Made by a program: the position numbers and the translations under genes. A DNA stretch of 64,000 nucleotides from Dichetophora obliterata (Eukaryota; Arthropoda; Insecta; Diptera; Sciomyzidae). The notes under the pieces were generated by a model. It had not been told where the DNA came from. It saw only the letters and a list, made by a program, of their open reading frames with translations, and did not search any database. Of this stretch, positions 21,171-34,373 are shown piece by piece (position 1 is the first letter of the stretch; every line of letters starts with the position of its first letter). The stretch is taken from contig OY986439.1 in NCBI GenBank assembly GCA_963920525.1, positions 18,261,319-18,325,318 of the forward strand, read 5' to 3'.

Positions 21171-24100
21171 GAAAAAGCAAGAGAAAAGTTTAAAAAAAAA
21201 TAAATTCTGTTTTCAATGAAAGTTTCTGCAGCAATAAAAACAAAATTGTTAAAAATCGAATAAAACAGAAATTGAAAAAACATATTATGGAATTGATTAT
21301 TGTGTTGTAGAAATGATAATTTTCGTTTGTGTGTTTCTGACTTAAATTTCAGTGTCAAAGAAGTGAAAACCAGCTATTTTTATAAAAAATCTTTCTAAAT
21401 GGTCGAATGCGTTTTCAGTTAGTGGAATTACAGCAAATGCTTTGCTGCTATTTTTAAGAAAAAACGCTGTTTGTAACTGTGCTTACTTAGAAAAATAGTA
21501 GTATTGCTTTAATTTTTGCTATTTCAGTTACCTTAATTCTTAATTTTTTTTATTTAAACATTTGACACTTACAGCCATTCTGGCAAAGTAACAATTGCTA
21601 TCCAGTATTTTTTTAAATTTCTTAGTGTTTGTTGTAATTTTTTTATTTTAAAACAAAATTTGAAAATAAAAAAAAAAAATTTTTTGATAAAATGGTCTCC
21701 TGCTTTTCAGATAGTGACAAATTAATTGAAAAATGTTGTTTTTTTTAGCTTCAAATTTTGTTTTGAAAACAAACAAATCTTCTCAATAAATTTGGTCTAT
21801 GTTTTTATTTTGAACAAAATTTTATGATCTCATTTCAAAATGTTTAATTAATTAATCTACTGTTTGTAATTGTTTTTATAAAAAGTTACTTATGGAATAA
21901 AATCGTAAAATGAACTGCTATGCGAGCAGGAAACAATTATTTTAAGAATCGTCTAGGCGACTCTTTTACGATAAATTTTTTTCTGTTGATAATCGTCGAG
22001 ACGACTCTTTTAAGTTCAATTGTAGCGACGCACAGTGATCGACTCCATACAAAAATTGGACAAAAAAAGAAGGAGTGGTCAAAAAATTTTCATGAAATTT
22101 TGCATTTCAGATAAGGAAGACTTTAAGTAAAAGTGATTAAAATTAAGGCATATTTTAGAAGATGTTTTCAAAGAAAGTATATTATATAGAAAAAAAAAAT
22201 TCATTTGCATGTTCATTTAACATCAGCAGTTTTAAATAAAAATTTTTTTTCTTGTAACATATAATTTTTATATGTAAAGATGGCGCTAAAGTTGGTGTGC
22301 TTAAAAATAGGCGAAAATCGGGCCACATCATAGCTTGGCTCCAGATCGTCTGAAAAAAAGCATTTGAAAGTGGACCCTTGAATTTACTTCATTTACCAAA
22401 ATGGAATGGAAATATGGAAAATTAAGAAAATGATGAAGCGTGAAAGAGAAAATAAAAAAATGTACGTTATTTTTGGTCATATTAGGTCTGTTCCCGTACT
22501 AACTTTAAGTAATTGCCATAGAATAGAGAGTGAGATTTTACATATTATTCTTCTCTCTCGAGCTTTAAAAATTTGTAAAATACCGCTTTCAAGCAACTTC
22601 AAGTTACTTGAATCGAGTACGGATAAAGACCTTTTGTTGCGTGTAAAAACTAGACAAATTTTCCAAACACGCTAAGTTTTGTAAATGGGGTGTTGAATTA
22701 CATTACAAATAATTTTGAAAAATATATTAAAATCGGTCGGTTAGTTTGTATGCAGGAGTTTGGCCCGTTTTGAAAAAGCATGTTTCGAGAAAAACGCGCT
22801 TAATGTTACTCTGGTTAGTTAAAGGTACTCTGGCGCACCGGCTTTGAAGCGCTGTAGAATCTGTATTATAAGCGGGATTAATAATTTAAAATTTTTTTAC
22901 ATATTCTTGAATATTTGTACAACAATAATCAATAAAAAAAATTGAATAAATTTTCAAAAAACTGTAATTTCAAAAATGCTTTCAATTTCTCAAAAAACGA
23001 GCTGGTATTTCAAATTTTCAAAATATTTCGAACTGTAAATATCGTTAAAAAAGCACTGACTTTCAAGAGATGCAGCATCTACATAAAAATTTTGGCGTTT
23101 CTTCTAGTGAAGGAATTCTCTTCACAGCGATACAAAATTTGTAAGATTTCGTGACCAAAAAAAATCTGTTTTTTGTCCACTAATGGAACCGTTAATGCCT
23201 ATTTTTGATTCATTGTAAACGACTCCTTTTAAAGAAACTTAGACGGGGAACAGTAACTTCTGATACTCAGAACCTTAGTGATCAGAATACACGCTCTTTA
23301 ACGAATATGTTAATCTTTTCAACGATAGAAGGTGACTACTTTTCGACAGAAAATGTTTGCTGGCAAGCCTTTGATAAATGTCCTTGAATACGAAATAACC
23401 AAGGATACTTATCAAATTTTAATCAATAGTATGCTGTGAAGTGTTCCGAAAGTTTTCTGGAAAAGTGAAAACGATTGTGTGTTTGGGCATGGACACGGGA
23501 TTTAAGATGACTTACAATTTTAGAAAGAAAACTTATATTATAATTTTAATTTCGTGTATTATATTGTATATTTCTAGAGTACTAATTTTTATGATTAGAT
23601 TTTTATCATTTAGATTTTTATACACGTAAAGCGTGTTTTTACATTAAGCACCTTCTGATAGATCTCTATAAAACTAATTATTGTTTGGAATACAAAGAAT
23701 AATGAAAAAATGTGTTTTTGTTTTGTTTAAAGATTTTGAATAAAATTTTTCTGTTTCGCCGAAGTTTTAGTTCTAGTGTGTTTTTATTGTTTTGAGCCAA
23801 ATGTACTTCTCAGATAGGAATGCCAATTTTTTGGCTTTCCATCCAGTCCCGAGAGTTTGGTTATTGTCGAATTTATTAGAAATACCTTATATATGCTCTT
23901 ATTGTGAATTAAACAAAACTCAAAATATAAGATATTTTATAATGCTTAATAATTTTTTATTACTTGAAAAGACTTGCTTTCAAAACAATAACACGAAGTA
24001 AAAACTTTTGACTTTTAAATGCTTTTGAGTATCACATGAAGTTTTTATTTCATACATTTTTTTTAATGATCTTAAAACTTCAATTAAAATGTTTGGTTTT

Positions 24101-25772
24101 ATAAAATAAATATTTTCAGGTCTATTTTGTAAAACTGCTATTTAAGAATGTCCCGTAAAATGTTTGTTTTGGCAAAAACAATAATATCGCGCAAAGGAGT
24201 CGATGTGTAGATATGTATTTTAGCTATGACTTTTGTTATGTTCAGACCAATTATTTAGAGGTTATTCGTATTTTTAACGTTTTCTCGAATTGGTATGCTT
24301 ATTTGAAAATGAGAGCAGAATAAAAGCATGAGAGCAATGTTATTAGAGCAAAAAATGCACACGGTTTCATTAATATCATTCTATTTGGTACTAAATTGAT
24401 TAAAATAAATTTTTACCTAGTACCTTTAATACTCCTTAATACTTTTAATAGTGCATCAATAACTTACTAAAATATTTTTTTACTTGACTTGAATGAAAAT
24501 TAATTTAATTAATTTATAAGAAATAAAAATACTAAAATAGAAATTATATTTTTATTTTAGGAACATTTTACCTATAGCAAAAAATTACTTTTTTATTTAT
24601 TTTTTTTTTAATGGGTATTTAAAGCTAAAAAGCTAATAGTGAAAAAACTAAGGGCCACTCTCAAGTCGTTAAGAAGTCATAGGGGTCCAAAGTTAGAAAA
24701 AATGGCCTTAAAAACATGTGATTTTTTTTACTTTCCAACAAATTAATGTTTATGGGAATAAAAAAAAGGTAATGTAATATTCTATTCCACGAGGTATAAA
24801 ACTTGAAAATCCTTGCATATCTCTTGAAGATATAGCTCTTTTTGGACTACGAAAATATTACGTTTGAAAATACTTATGTGATATGATATTTTTGTACTTG
24901 AAATGTTCCTAAATTGATGTAAAACCGAAGTTTTGACATTATTTAAGATAAGTGTGTAAATAGCATTGTGATTTAGAAAATAAGAAGTGTTTTAAAAATT
25001 ACTGTATTTTTTCTAAAAATTTTTCAAAGTAATTATACTCATACATAATGTTGAGATTATTGAAATAAGGGCCGCAGGCGAAAAATTTTATAAAAATCAC
25101 GCAATTTTTTTTAAAAACTTTTCATGTTTTGATGTATTAAACTGGAAGCAAACTAAATAAAAAAAAATAAACTTTTGGTAAATAAAAAGAGTCCTATCTT
25201 GACAAGTAATAAACTGCATATTTTTCCCCATCGCTGACGGATTTTCAGTTCTAATAGAATAGTATATTTTATTATATTTTCAACAATCCATGTTTTGCGA
25301 CAAATAACACACGTTTTATGCAAACTTTCTGTTAAAAAATTTTAATTGAAATTATGTTACAACACTATACAGTATTTTTTTTTCGTTCAGAGACCGTACC
25401 AAGTATGTATTTTATAACAAAAAGCAAAAAGTAATAATTATCTTTTGACTTTTTAAATTTTGAGCAATAAATTATTCTATTTTTTATGCTTTTTATTTTT
25501 TAAGTCACAAATAAAAATAAAAATTTTATATATATAAATACATTAAAATTATGTATTTATGTTTCTCGCATACCCTAGAAGAAGCTTTGAACTGCGTACC
25601 GCATATTTTTTCCACCACTGAAATACAAATATATTGGTGAAATTTTGTTTTTTATTCTTGCCTTGAAAAATATCAATAAAAATTTCCTAGTTATTTTGTG
25701 TTCAAAAATATATCGGGCAAATTTGCTTGTTTTTTTTTTTTTGCCTTAAATAAAAATCAAAACTTACCAGTA
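21171..25772. other. No gene recognised; long AT-rich stretch
   Basis: TTACAGCCATTCTGGCA at 21569 resembles the ends at 221 and 882, but no partner is found. Two short palindromic blocks (GTCTAGGCGAC, GTCGAGACGAC), each in the frame AATCGTC..GACGACTCTTTTA or close to it, lie at 21946 and 21991. Open frames here are short, AT-driven and unrecognised. Confidence 0.55.
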
Positions 25773-26357
25773 ACAGCTCTATTCTAACAAAATCACAAAA
25801 GCCACCTCAGTATCAATTGATACAAAAGTCACAATTGATACAAATTCGTATTCTGAGCACTTTGAAAAAGCTCTTTTTGTATCAACAGTGATCAAAATAG
25901 TGACGAACAGCAAAGTAGGTCACAAATAAGTTAAGAGCCAAAATAAGGATAATATCTAAGACTTATAACAATTTTAAGGAATCTGAAGCCAATAATTGAT
26001 TTATCTAATGTGTTAAAAAGTTAGTTTGCTACGATTTATCGCTAAACAAATCTGATTGCAGTTACTTACTTGAAGCCATTAACATAAACAAAGCCAGTGC
26101 TTTATAACATCGTTTTAACATTTGGGCACAAACATAACTATTTTGAGCACCCAACTAAATATTTGACTATCAGCATGCATTTATGTATACAAATCTATGC
26201 TCATTACACAGCATAGCTTTCATCTTTCTGTGAAGAGTTAAAAAAGCTTTTCGGTTGAGACAGCTTAAAAAGAATACGGATCAATAGAGACCAGATCAAA
26301 ACTATCACAACTTTTCAGTATCAATTGATTGTGACGATGATGCCAGAATAGAGCTGT
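25773..26357. mobile_element. 585-bp MITE with ACAGCTCTATTCT ends
   Basis: It begins ACAGCTCTATTCTAACAAAA and ends GATGCCAGAATAGAGCTGT. TA (or TAA) flanks both sides. Subterminal blocks repeat CAGTATCAATTGATAC and its complement at both ends. The terminal sequence is related to CAGCCCTATTCTGG at 221 and 882, so these belong to one larger family. It is non-coding. Confidence 0.75.
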
Positions 26358-29252
26358 TAATTTGTGCTCAAAAAGATATTAGACAAGTTTTGCTTATTAT
26401 TTTTGTCTAAAAAATAAAAATCAGAAAGTACTGGTAAATTTTTTGCTTAAAATATATCGGGAACATTTTTGGATTGGAAAATTTAAAAATCACAAATTAT
26501 TATTAAATACTGCTCCAAAGTTTAACAATCAAAATTTTAAAAATCAATAGGAAATCAAGTTCTACTTTGTGAGAGGATTCTAATGGTACCTTCAAAACGG
26601 TGGTGCGAAGACTTCTTTACAATGTTTTTTGGTTTAAAAATTTGAAAATAATTATTATATACAGTATCTGTTTTAATTTGCTTATTGTTGATACTCACTT
26701 TTTTCAAAATTACTAGTTAAATTTTTTAAATTTGCTGATCAAGTCTTGCGCAATGACAACAAGAATTTTTTATTTTAAATTTGCAAAGGTACTTTCTAAT
26801 TTCCAAGCATACACTTGGCGCAATACCTACAAAGCTGTTTTTTTTTTTATTAAATTGGCAAGAAATCATTGAAAAACTACTTTTACACAAGAAAACTGCA
26901 CAACGAAATACCTTTTTTTTCCAACTTCACAAAACACTGTTGGCAGATTGTCAAAATTTTTCTGACCAAAAATTTAGGCATACGTCAAAAAATACGAATA
27001 ACCTTATAATAATTATATCAAAGTTCAGATAATTTTTTTTTTTTAGTTTTTTTTCGTATTATTTTTTACATATTTCATTATTTATTTTCAAGAAGAACCT
27101 TTAATTTTTCGCATATTTTATATTTATGAACAATTGAGGCAAACACTTCCACTCAGAAAAATTTTTGTTATAAATATGCATTCTTAGGGACACTGCTTCC
27201 AGAAGGCTTTCTATAGATCCAATTGTGCTTCTTCTAAGCCTTATCAAGAAGTGCTTTCAAGAAGCATTCTCATAAGCCACTTCTCAAAGACATTCAAATA
27301 CCATTTAATTTCAATTATTTTTTTATGTATTTTTTCATTTTCCGTGGGATTTTTCAAACCTCCAACAAAACAAAACCACTTCCTACTTCAAACACCAACA
27401 TGCCGTGAAAATCGGGAAAGACGTATTTTACGTGGATTTTTTTTAAGCCCCCAACAAAAACCAAACACTTCACATTTCCAACACTAAAACCCCTAACCAC
27501 AAAAACCATTTCATTCCATGGAATGCCTTCTTAAAGTTCTCCTCAAAAACACCTATTAGAATCCTTTCATTAAGGGGTCAAAGAAATCTTCCATTGAAAA
27601 ATTTCTGGAAGCACTTCTGGAAAAGACTAAGGAAAGCATTCCTCGCAATGACATGCATATGTTCATATGTTAAAAGAATGCCTTCTGGGTATGAAAGTGG
27701 AATGGATGGAATTCAAGACTTTCCCTTCCACTTTACCTTCTTTTGGAAGCACTTTTTTGCTGGGTACCGCTCTACTCGCTCTCGTGTAGGGTGCATCTAA
27801 CTGTCGTCCTGATCGGCATTTTTTCTTCAACTTGTTTCCAATTCCATTTAATGAGAGTGCAAACGGGTTTACCAATTTTATTTTAATTTCTTTCTTCTTT
27901 TATTTTTTTTCCCCATCTTGTGTTCTTATTTTATTTCGACTTTTAGCAATTTTCTATAATTACTATTTGCATCTCTTTCATTAGTAGAGTTTTTGCTACT
28001 TCGTCGTTTGTTTGCTGCTGTTTCAACAATTACTAAGCCACAATTACAAAAAAAGATACTACAAGAGAGAGCGAGAGAGAGAGGAATGGAGACAAAATGT
28101 ATTAAAAAAAATGCCTTAACAGTATTGAATGTTGTGGTAGCGGTTTTAAACTGTGTTCCACATATGCACGCATTCACACAAGCTTACACCGCAACTTACG
28201 GTAATGTTTAAATAACTGCAAAAATTGGTCGGCTATGATTTTTTTGATTACTTTGCTAATTACATTGTAATTAAAGTAATGCGTTTAAATAAATGTGAAG
28301 TGTTTTAGCACTTTTTCCCCTTCCATCTTTAAGTACAACACCACTAATCTACACGACGAAAGCACGCAGTATTGTTAAAAAAACCGCTTCTACTTTGCCT
28401 GACATTAAATTTAACATTCTGTTGAGCGAGCTGTTTTTTTGCATTGTCTTACTTGGCTTAACGCCAAGTCCAACGTAGACCAACATAATGACATTCAATA
28501 AATTCCAAAAATTCATCTTTACAATTTTCTGCAAATTGCATCTGCATCTTTTGCTTCTCCATCTGCATTTACATTACGGCCACTGAAGCCATTACCATGA
28601 CAGCGGAAATATCAACAGTAACTGCCAAATTGCTGCTGCTGTCGCTGCCACTACCGCTGCTGCAGCTCATAGCACGTTAAGGCAACACAATACGACAAAA
28701 GCTCAACCGGAAACGGTGGACATTATTTGCAAATACCTGCAAATTTGTCATTTTCATGGCGAAGAATCAAGCGCGCCCAGCTTGTTATACTTGTCCGAAG
28801 TCCTTGCTTTGTATGCTGTTCATTTTTTGTGTGTTTTCTTTTCTTTTTTGTTGGCCATGTTCTGCTTGACGGAAAAATGTTGTTTGCACTTTTGCTGTTT
28901 CTGCTACTGCAGAAATTATTAAATTAATTTTTATCATTTATTTACTCAAGTGCACCGAGTTGTCAGCGGAATTTCGCAAAACGCCCATTTTATGGTGAAT
29001 TCCAAATGACGTGCTGAACAGAGCAAACAAGGTAAACGCAAGGATGTGGGACAGCGGCAATCTATAGCATTGGAAAAAAAAACGTGCTCTAGTTTGGTAA
29101 ATAAAATTTACTACAAAAAATATTAGGGAAGAATGAAAATACTTTCTTTTATAGCAATATTACAATTTTTCAACGACTCAGTTGCAAATTAACTGTAATT
29201 TCAAAATATCAGTTTTTTTTATATGTTCCTTATAAGGTTGATTTTTTTTAAT
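26358..29252. other. No gene recognised; possible host intergenic or intronic DNA
   Basis: A GA-rich tract lies at 28062-28085, a CTG/CCG-rich microsatellite at 28630-28675, and frequent GGAAGCACTT/CTTCTGGAA-like words at 27195-27760. Short open frames such as 27594-27800 and 28716-28922 have no recognised motif. The relatively high complexity at 27900-29050 could be non-transposon host DNA, but I see no exon. Confidence 0.5.
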
Positions 29253-29547
29253 ACACGGTTAAAACTCTTGGCCTAAATTTTAAACTTTCTTGGATTACAT
29301 ATAGGACAACACCAAAAAAAGATTACTTTTTAATCCTAGGAAAATTTTAAAATTTTCTGATAGAAAAAAATAAAAAATTCACTCTGACCATTTCATGATT
29401 TTAGCACACGTCCTCTGATGTGCTGGTCCAGCACCTTATCCACTCTTCCAACTCAGTTGTTGATAAAGTTTTGCATCATTACGAATGCATATAAGTTCCT
29501 TTCAGAAACGTGGGTTCGAGACCCAGCTAAATTAAACTAAAGTAGGG
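29253..29547 (-). mobile_element. TIR element with tRNA-like core, copy B, truncated
   Basis: ACACGGTTAAAACTCTTGGC, followed by GGACAACACCAAAAAAAGAT and TACTTTTTAATCC, matches the right arm of the 62293-62886 element in reverse. Inside are a minus-strand A-box-like ACAACTGAGTTGG (near 29450) and a plus-strand B-box-like GGGTTCGAGACCC (29513-29525). It stops at about 29547, before the second terminal repeat, so it is truncated. Confidence 0.75.
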
Positions 29548-30169
29548 ACCAGTGATCTGCAAGCGATGGCATTTTCGCTACTTGCAATTTACCCTCAACA
29601 AATACAGTGACAGTCTGACCGCACTACGCAAGCGCTGCGATTGTTGTGTCGAACATACTTGCAACATTGAAGCCAACTGTGTATGAGCGTGTCGTAAGAC
29701 CACAATAATGCATGTTCGAGTTGTTAGTTTGATAACCAGCGCAGAGTCTTTTCAACTTCTGGTATGCAATGGTAAGTATGGTCATTTACAAGCAACAAAA
29801 CAAAGACATAAAGCGTAACTCCTGCATAAAAAAACCAGCGCTTATTTTGTTCTTCGAACACAAAGTATTTGCAGTAACATTGCAGTAACATTGCAGTTAC
29901 TTTGCGTGACTTTTGAGAGCTTGTAGCTCATAAGCTAATGGTTCAATTGAGCTGATATCTTTTTTAAAATAAATTCTGAAGTTTAATTGAGTGAGCAATA
30001 AAATTTGTTTGGTAAATTTTTAAAGATATTTATTAAATTTAGTTTTTTAAGAAATTATATCAGACGCCATTTACTATAAAACACCTTTAATCACTGATTT
30101 TGATAAGATTTTGTAAGCATGCAGATCTTTAATAAAGCTACAACTTTTGTTCAATTATTCAAAATTTTT
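29548..30169. other. No gene recognised
   Basis: Moderately complex sequence with a short tandem GCAGTAACATT at 29872-29895. No coding motif is seen. Confidence 0.5.
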
Positions 30170-30278
30170 AAATAATAGGGTCGCCACCTAATAATATGTC
30201 TTTTCAAGAGTTTAAAACTGACAAATGACGTTTAAAACTCTTGAAAAGACATATTATTAGGTGGCAACCCTATTATTT
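30170..30278. repeat. Near-perfect palindrome, 49-bp arms, 11-nt loop
   Basis: The arms at 30170-30218 and 30230-30278 are complementary with a single mismatch (CGCCACC against GGTGGCA). The loop is TGACAAATGAC. Looser pairing continues outward through AAAATTTT on both sides. It could be a recent inverted duplication of the GGTGGCAACCC repeat, or a hairpin RNA source. Confidence 0.85.
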
Positions 30279-30720
30279 CAAAATTTTATAATTTTGAAAT
30301 TCTGACAATGGATTCGGATTCAGCGACCCATTTTTGGTGTACTTTTTTTTTGCCAGCCCCGAATTCATAAAACTACAAAAAATTAAGGTGGCAACCCTAT
30401 CCACATCTTGAACTTTAAAATTTTGACTTTAGATTCGAAATCAGCGACCCCTGACCACTGATAAATGATGTTTAAAACTCTTAAAAATACATATTATTAG
30501 GTGGCAATACTGTGGTAAAAATTTAGGTGGCAACCCTAACCTCCATCTTAAATTTTAAAACTGTGACATTATATTCGAAATCAAATCCGTTGTCAGAATT
30601 TCAAAATTACAAGAATTCGCAAAAATGAAAAAAATCTAGGTGGCAACTCTATCCGCCATCTTAAATTTTAAAGTTTGACATCATCTTCGAAATACAATAA
30701 GTTACCCCTAAAACTTCCTA
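30260..30720. repeat. GGTGGCAACCCTA-type dispersed or tandem units
   Basis: GGTGGCAACCCTA or a close variant occurs at about 30260, 30389, 30501, 30525 and 30640. It is often followed by CCATCTTAAATTTTAAA and a further TTCGAAATCAGCGACCCC-like block. Spacing is irregular (24-129 bp), so this is a decayed tandem or nested cluster rather than a clean satellite. Confidence 0.7.
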
Positions 30721-32642
30721 AAACTATTTACTCTATTCATACTGAAGTAATCTACAAACACTTGAGTAAAAATGCAGTGTACGCGCTGATTTCATCGTTC
30801 GTAAGCTTACTTTTGTATTACTGCTCAGCCGAAGTTGAAATCAACCTGCAATGGTACACGAGGCAGTAGCTAAAAATAATGCATAATTATAACGATTGCC
30901 GTTCGTGCGCTGTGGTTTATACACATAATTATTTTATGCAAACATCTATACTTTCCACTGAAGTCGAAGCACACATCACACAGTGTTTGACTTTGGTACA
31001 ATTGGCTAATGCAACATGCTTGATGTTGTAAGTGAGCTCGATAGCGTAGAATATGTTGCATGGTATTAATGATATTGAAGTCATACAAAAACCAAGTATG
31101 TACTGAGTGTAAAAGCAGTTGAAGTTCATCGCTGCAGGTCTCTGGTAGGGACTTAAAAATAGTACATTTTGGATAAAAAATTCCTTTAAACCAAAGTTTG
31201 GACTAAAAGTAGTCCATTATTCTTAATTGTAAGATTTCCTGGGTCGAAATTATTTATTGGATACCAAATATACCTCCCATACAAAAACATATAAAAACTT
31301 TAAAGAGGTCCAAGGGAGTACCCCTAAGGCCTTACCGATTTCGACCATTTTTAGTATACATCTTTTGCTATCTTTGCCTAGCTGTCTCAACGGGTTTCGT
31401 TAAGATTAGTTTACTTTTGTATGACCCTGCCAAATCATGTAAAAACTTAAGGGAGCTACCTCCTGGGCTTTAAACTATTTCAAAATTATGTTAAAAATTA
31501 AAAGATGTTCAAGGGAGCTAAAACTAACGAAACACACAAAATTTCCTGATCATTAGCACTCCTTCTATTTTTGTTCCAATTTTCAGTTGAAAAATGTTGC
31601 CCTAATATTTTAAAGTTGTCTTAATGTTCTGAGGCTAAAACTGTTTGTAAACATGTTAATTTTTCAGAGCGTAAATGTTTCTCTTGAAGCAATTTATTAT
31701 TATTCAAACTGTTTCTTTAAATGTGTTAAAAAAAAAAAAAATGCAAACCAAAATGTAGCGCTTTCCACAAAAACCAGTCGCTTCCTGCCTCTTCTTTTGC
31801 GCGTATCTATTTACGACTTAAAAATCCAAAAACATGAGCACACAATTAGTTTAAATGCAATCTTGAAGTGGAAAAGCATAAAACTAATGGTTGAACGTGG
31901 CGCTAGAAGCAACGTTTTATGGAGTGTCCAAACAAATTGCCACCAGCCACAGTTGAATGCGAAATGCCTGTTTTTGCTGCAAGAAGAACGAAAAGCCGAG
32001 CTCGAAACCAAAATAAAAAGCAAATATAAAAAAAAATATCTCAAGGAATACTTGAAGTTTTCCAACACACTACCTACCTGGCGCTTTCACATAGATGCAC
32101 GATAACAAGTTAGCAACAGAAGCCAAAAACTGTTGGATGAAAACTTGTTTGCACCAGTGTAAACATTTACTTAATTGCCCTAAAATGGGCTGCTGTTACT
32201 GCTGCTGCGACAGCAATTAATGTTGTTGACTGGTTTCCGGGTAAAATTGTTTTCAGGATTGTGGTTTTAGGGGATTTTTTTTTGAGAGGGGGGCTAGTAC
32301 ATAATTATTTTTTAAAACCATTAAAAATAAAACTCTTGTGTTAACACTAATCAAGCCACATTGTAAGAAAAAACAAAATCTTTTGGAAACGACCTGAGCA
32401 ACCTTGCCTAGCAACCTGTTGTAGTTAAAAACAAATCAAAATCAAGAAGCAAAAATACGTCAAACCACAAATAAAATCAAGAAAATCAGTGTATCAGAAA
32501 AAAACAAAACAAGAACAACAACAGCAACAGCAATTCGTACCAAATTCTTCACAAATGTGCAACATTTCTTGCAACAATGGTTTCGTCCTTTTTCATGTAC
32601 TGTTACCCACAACGTAGCAAATAACATCAAAACAATCTACAA

Positions 32643-32674
<32 letters not shown>

Positions 32675-34373
32675 ACATACACATACACATATTCAAAGCC
32701 ATATAGAAAACAACATGAGGCAGACGCTGCCAAAGTCAAGTACCATTGAAGTTTCAGAGTTCCAACGACTGCAGCTCATCGTCTTACAACTCGGTCCAGC
32801 TGACATGTGCGGTTGCATCTGCGGTTGCGGTTTACATCCTTAACCGACCGACTACTTCAAAAATTGTTCTTGATAAATTGTTGTAAATAACAAGAAAAGG
32901 AGCAACAGCATCAGCAACAGTCACAACTAGTAACTAAAGAAATTGTTGATTATAACAAAGATTTTGCGGAGAACTGCAACGAAAAAACAAACAAAAATTC
33001 TTGACAATACAACAAAAAAAATTTTTTTGAGGCTGGCATATATTTTTGGCAGTGCCATCTACATACTCACATACATAGTAGGGACTTTTTTAAGTTTCGA
33101 AAATCCCGGGATTATTCAATGTGAATCCTTAAATGAATAAAGAACTTTCTTTTGCAAAACATGTGAATAGTAACTGATCTGTCTTGGAATATATTGAGCG
33201 TCCAGTCGATGGCTATAAATTTATATTTTCGATATTTCACAAATTGTTCCGGTTACGCCAAAATTTTTTTTTTTTTTTTTTTTTTATAAGAATTATATAT
33301 AAGCATTATATATGAAGAGTTGAAAGGAATTTGAGATATAATGAAAAATACTTTTGACATTATTTAAATTGTAAACGTTAAACCAATGGTTTTAACAGAA
33401 GCATGGTATTTGATGGAGAAAATCAAGTAATCATTAAGTATTTGAAATTTGTTTGCAAAATTTTTTCAAGAAGTCAATGGAATTTGTATACATTCTACGA
33501 AGTAAGTCAACTTTATAATAAATGATACACCAAATCGTATACTTGTTGACACCTTCTTAGTCTCAAAAGCAATTTTGAATCAAAAACCAAGCTCCAAATG
33601 CGAAAAAAGTGAAATACCGCCAATATTTTTTAATTAAAAATTAATTTTTTTGTTAGAATGTGGTTCTTTAAGGTCTTAAGAATACATACACAAAATTTTA
33701 GAAAAATTATCAAATAGAAAAAAGTTATAACATATGTTCTAATTCTTATGTTGCGTTATAACATATATTCTAATGTCGCGTGATATTCAGGAACCTTTAA
33801 ATCTTTAACCGAGTTTTTCTCGAAACAAGGTTTTTCGAATCGGCTTCTAAGACATCAGGAGTTTCATTAGATCGATTTCGATGAATCTTGATTCATTGTG
33901 ATCCTTGTAGACTCTGTTAAGCACCAGACCTATAAAAAGTCAAAAACTTTTAAATTTTTTTTGTATTGTTGTAAGTTTCTTCAAAAAAAGGGATTTTTTA
34001 GTACATTTTTTTTTTCAAGGCATGCCATTTTTTTTATTTTTATTTCTGTTTTATTTGTGTAGGTTGAGTGCTCAACTAAAACCGTTACCACAAGAATGAA
34101 CTTTGATTTTTTACTTTCAACTGCGTTGTAAATGCTGGAGACGAGAAGCCAATTGCAACAAGTTTTTAAACACGCTAACTTCATCGCCTTGTAGAAAATC
34201 AACAACGACTAAAAAGAAAAAAAAAATTGTATTTCCTAATGAATAATTCTTCATTATTTAAAAGAATTTGTATCATTAAAATTAATAATTTAAAATAAAA
34301 AAAAAATAATAAAAAAGGTGTTTTTTTATAGCCACACAATGTAATAGTACCTTAAGCGCTGCATATCAACTTT
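30721..34373. other. No gene recognised; microsatellites
   Basis: A (CA)n tract lies at about 32641-32690, a T run at 33267-33285, and a short duplication GTTATAACATATRTTCTAAT at 33724 and 33755. Open frame 31653-32105 (150 codons) is overlapped by an opposing 85-codon frame and shows no motif, so I leave it uncalled. Confidence 0.55.

Noticed and set aside
28716..28927. Overlapping short frames in a complex region as a host exon
   Set aside because: They are two frames of the same bases, hydrophobic by T-richness, with no splice context I could support.
31653..32105. 150-codon open frame on the plus strand
   Set aside because: It overlaps an opposing frame, has no recognisable domain and contains a poly-Lys run from an A tract.
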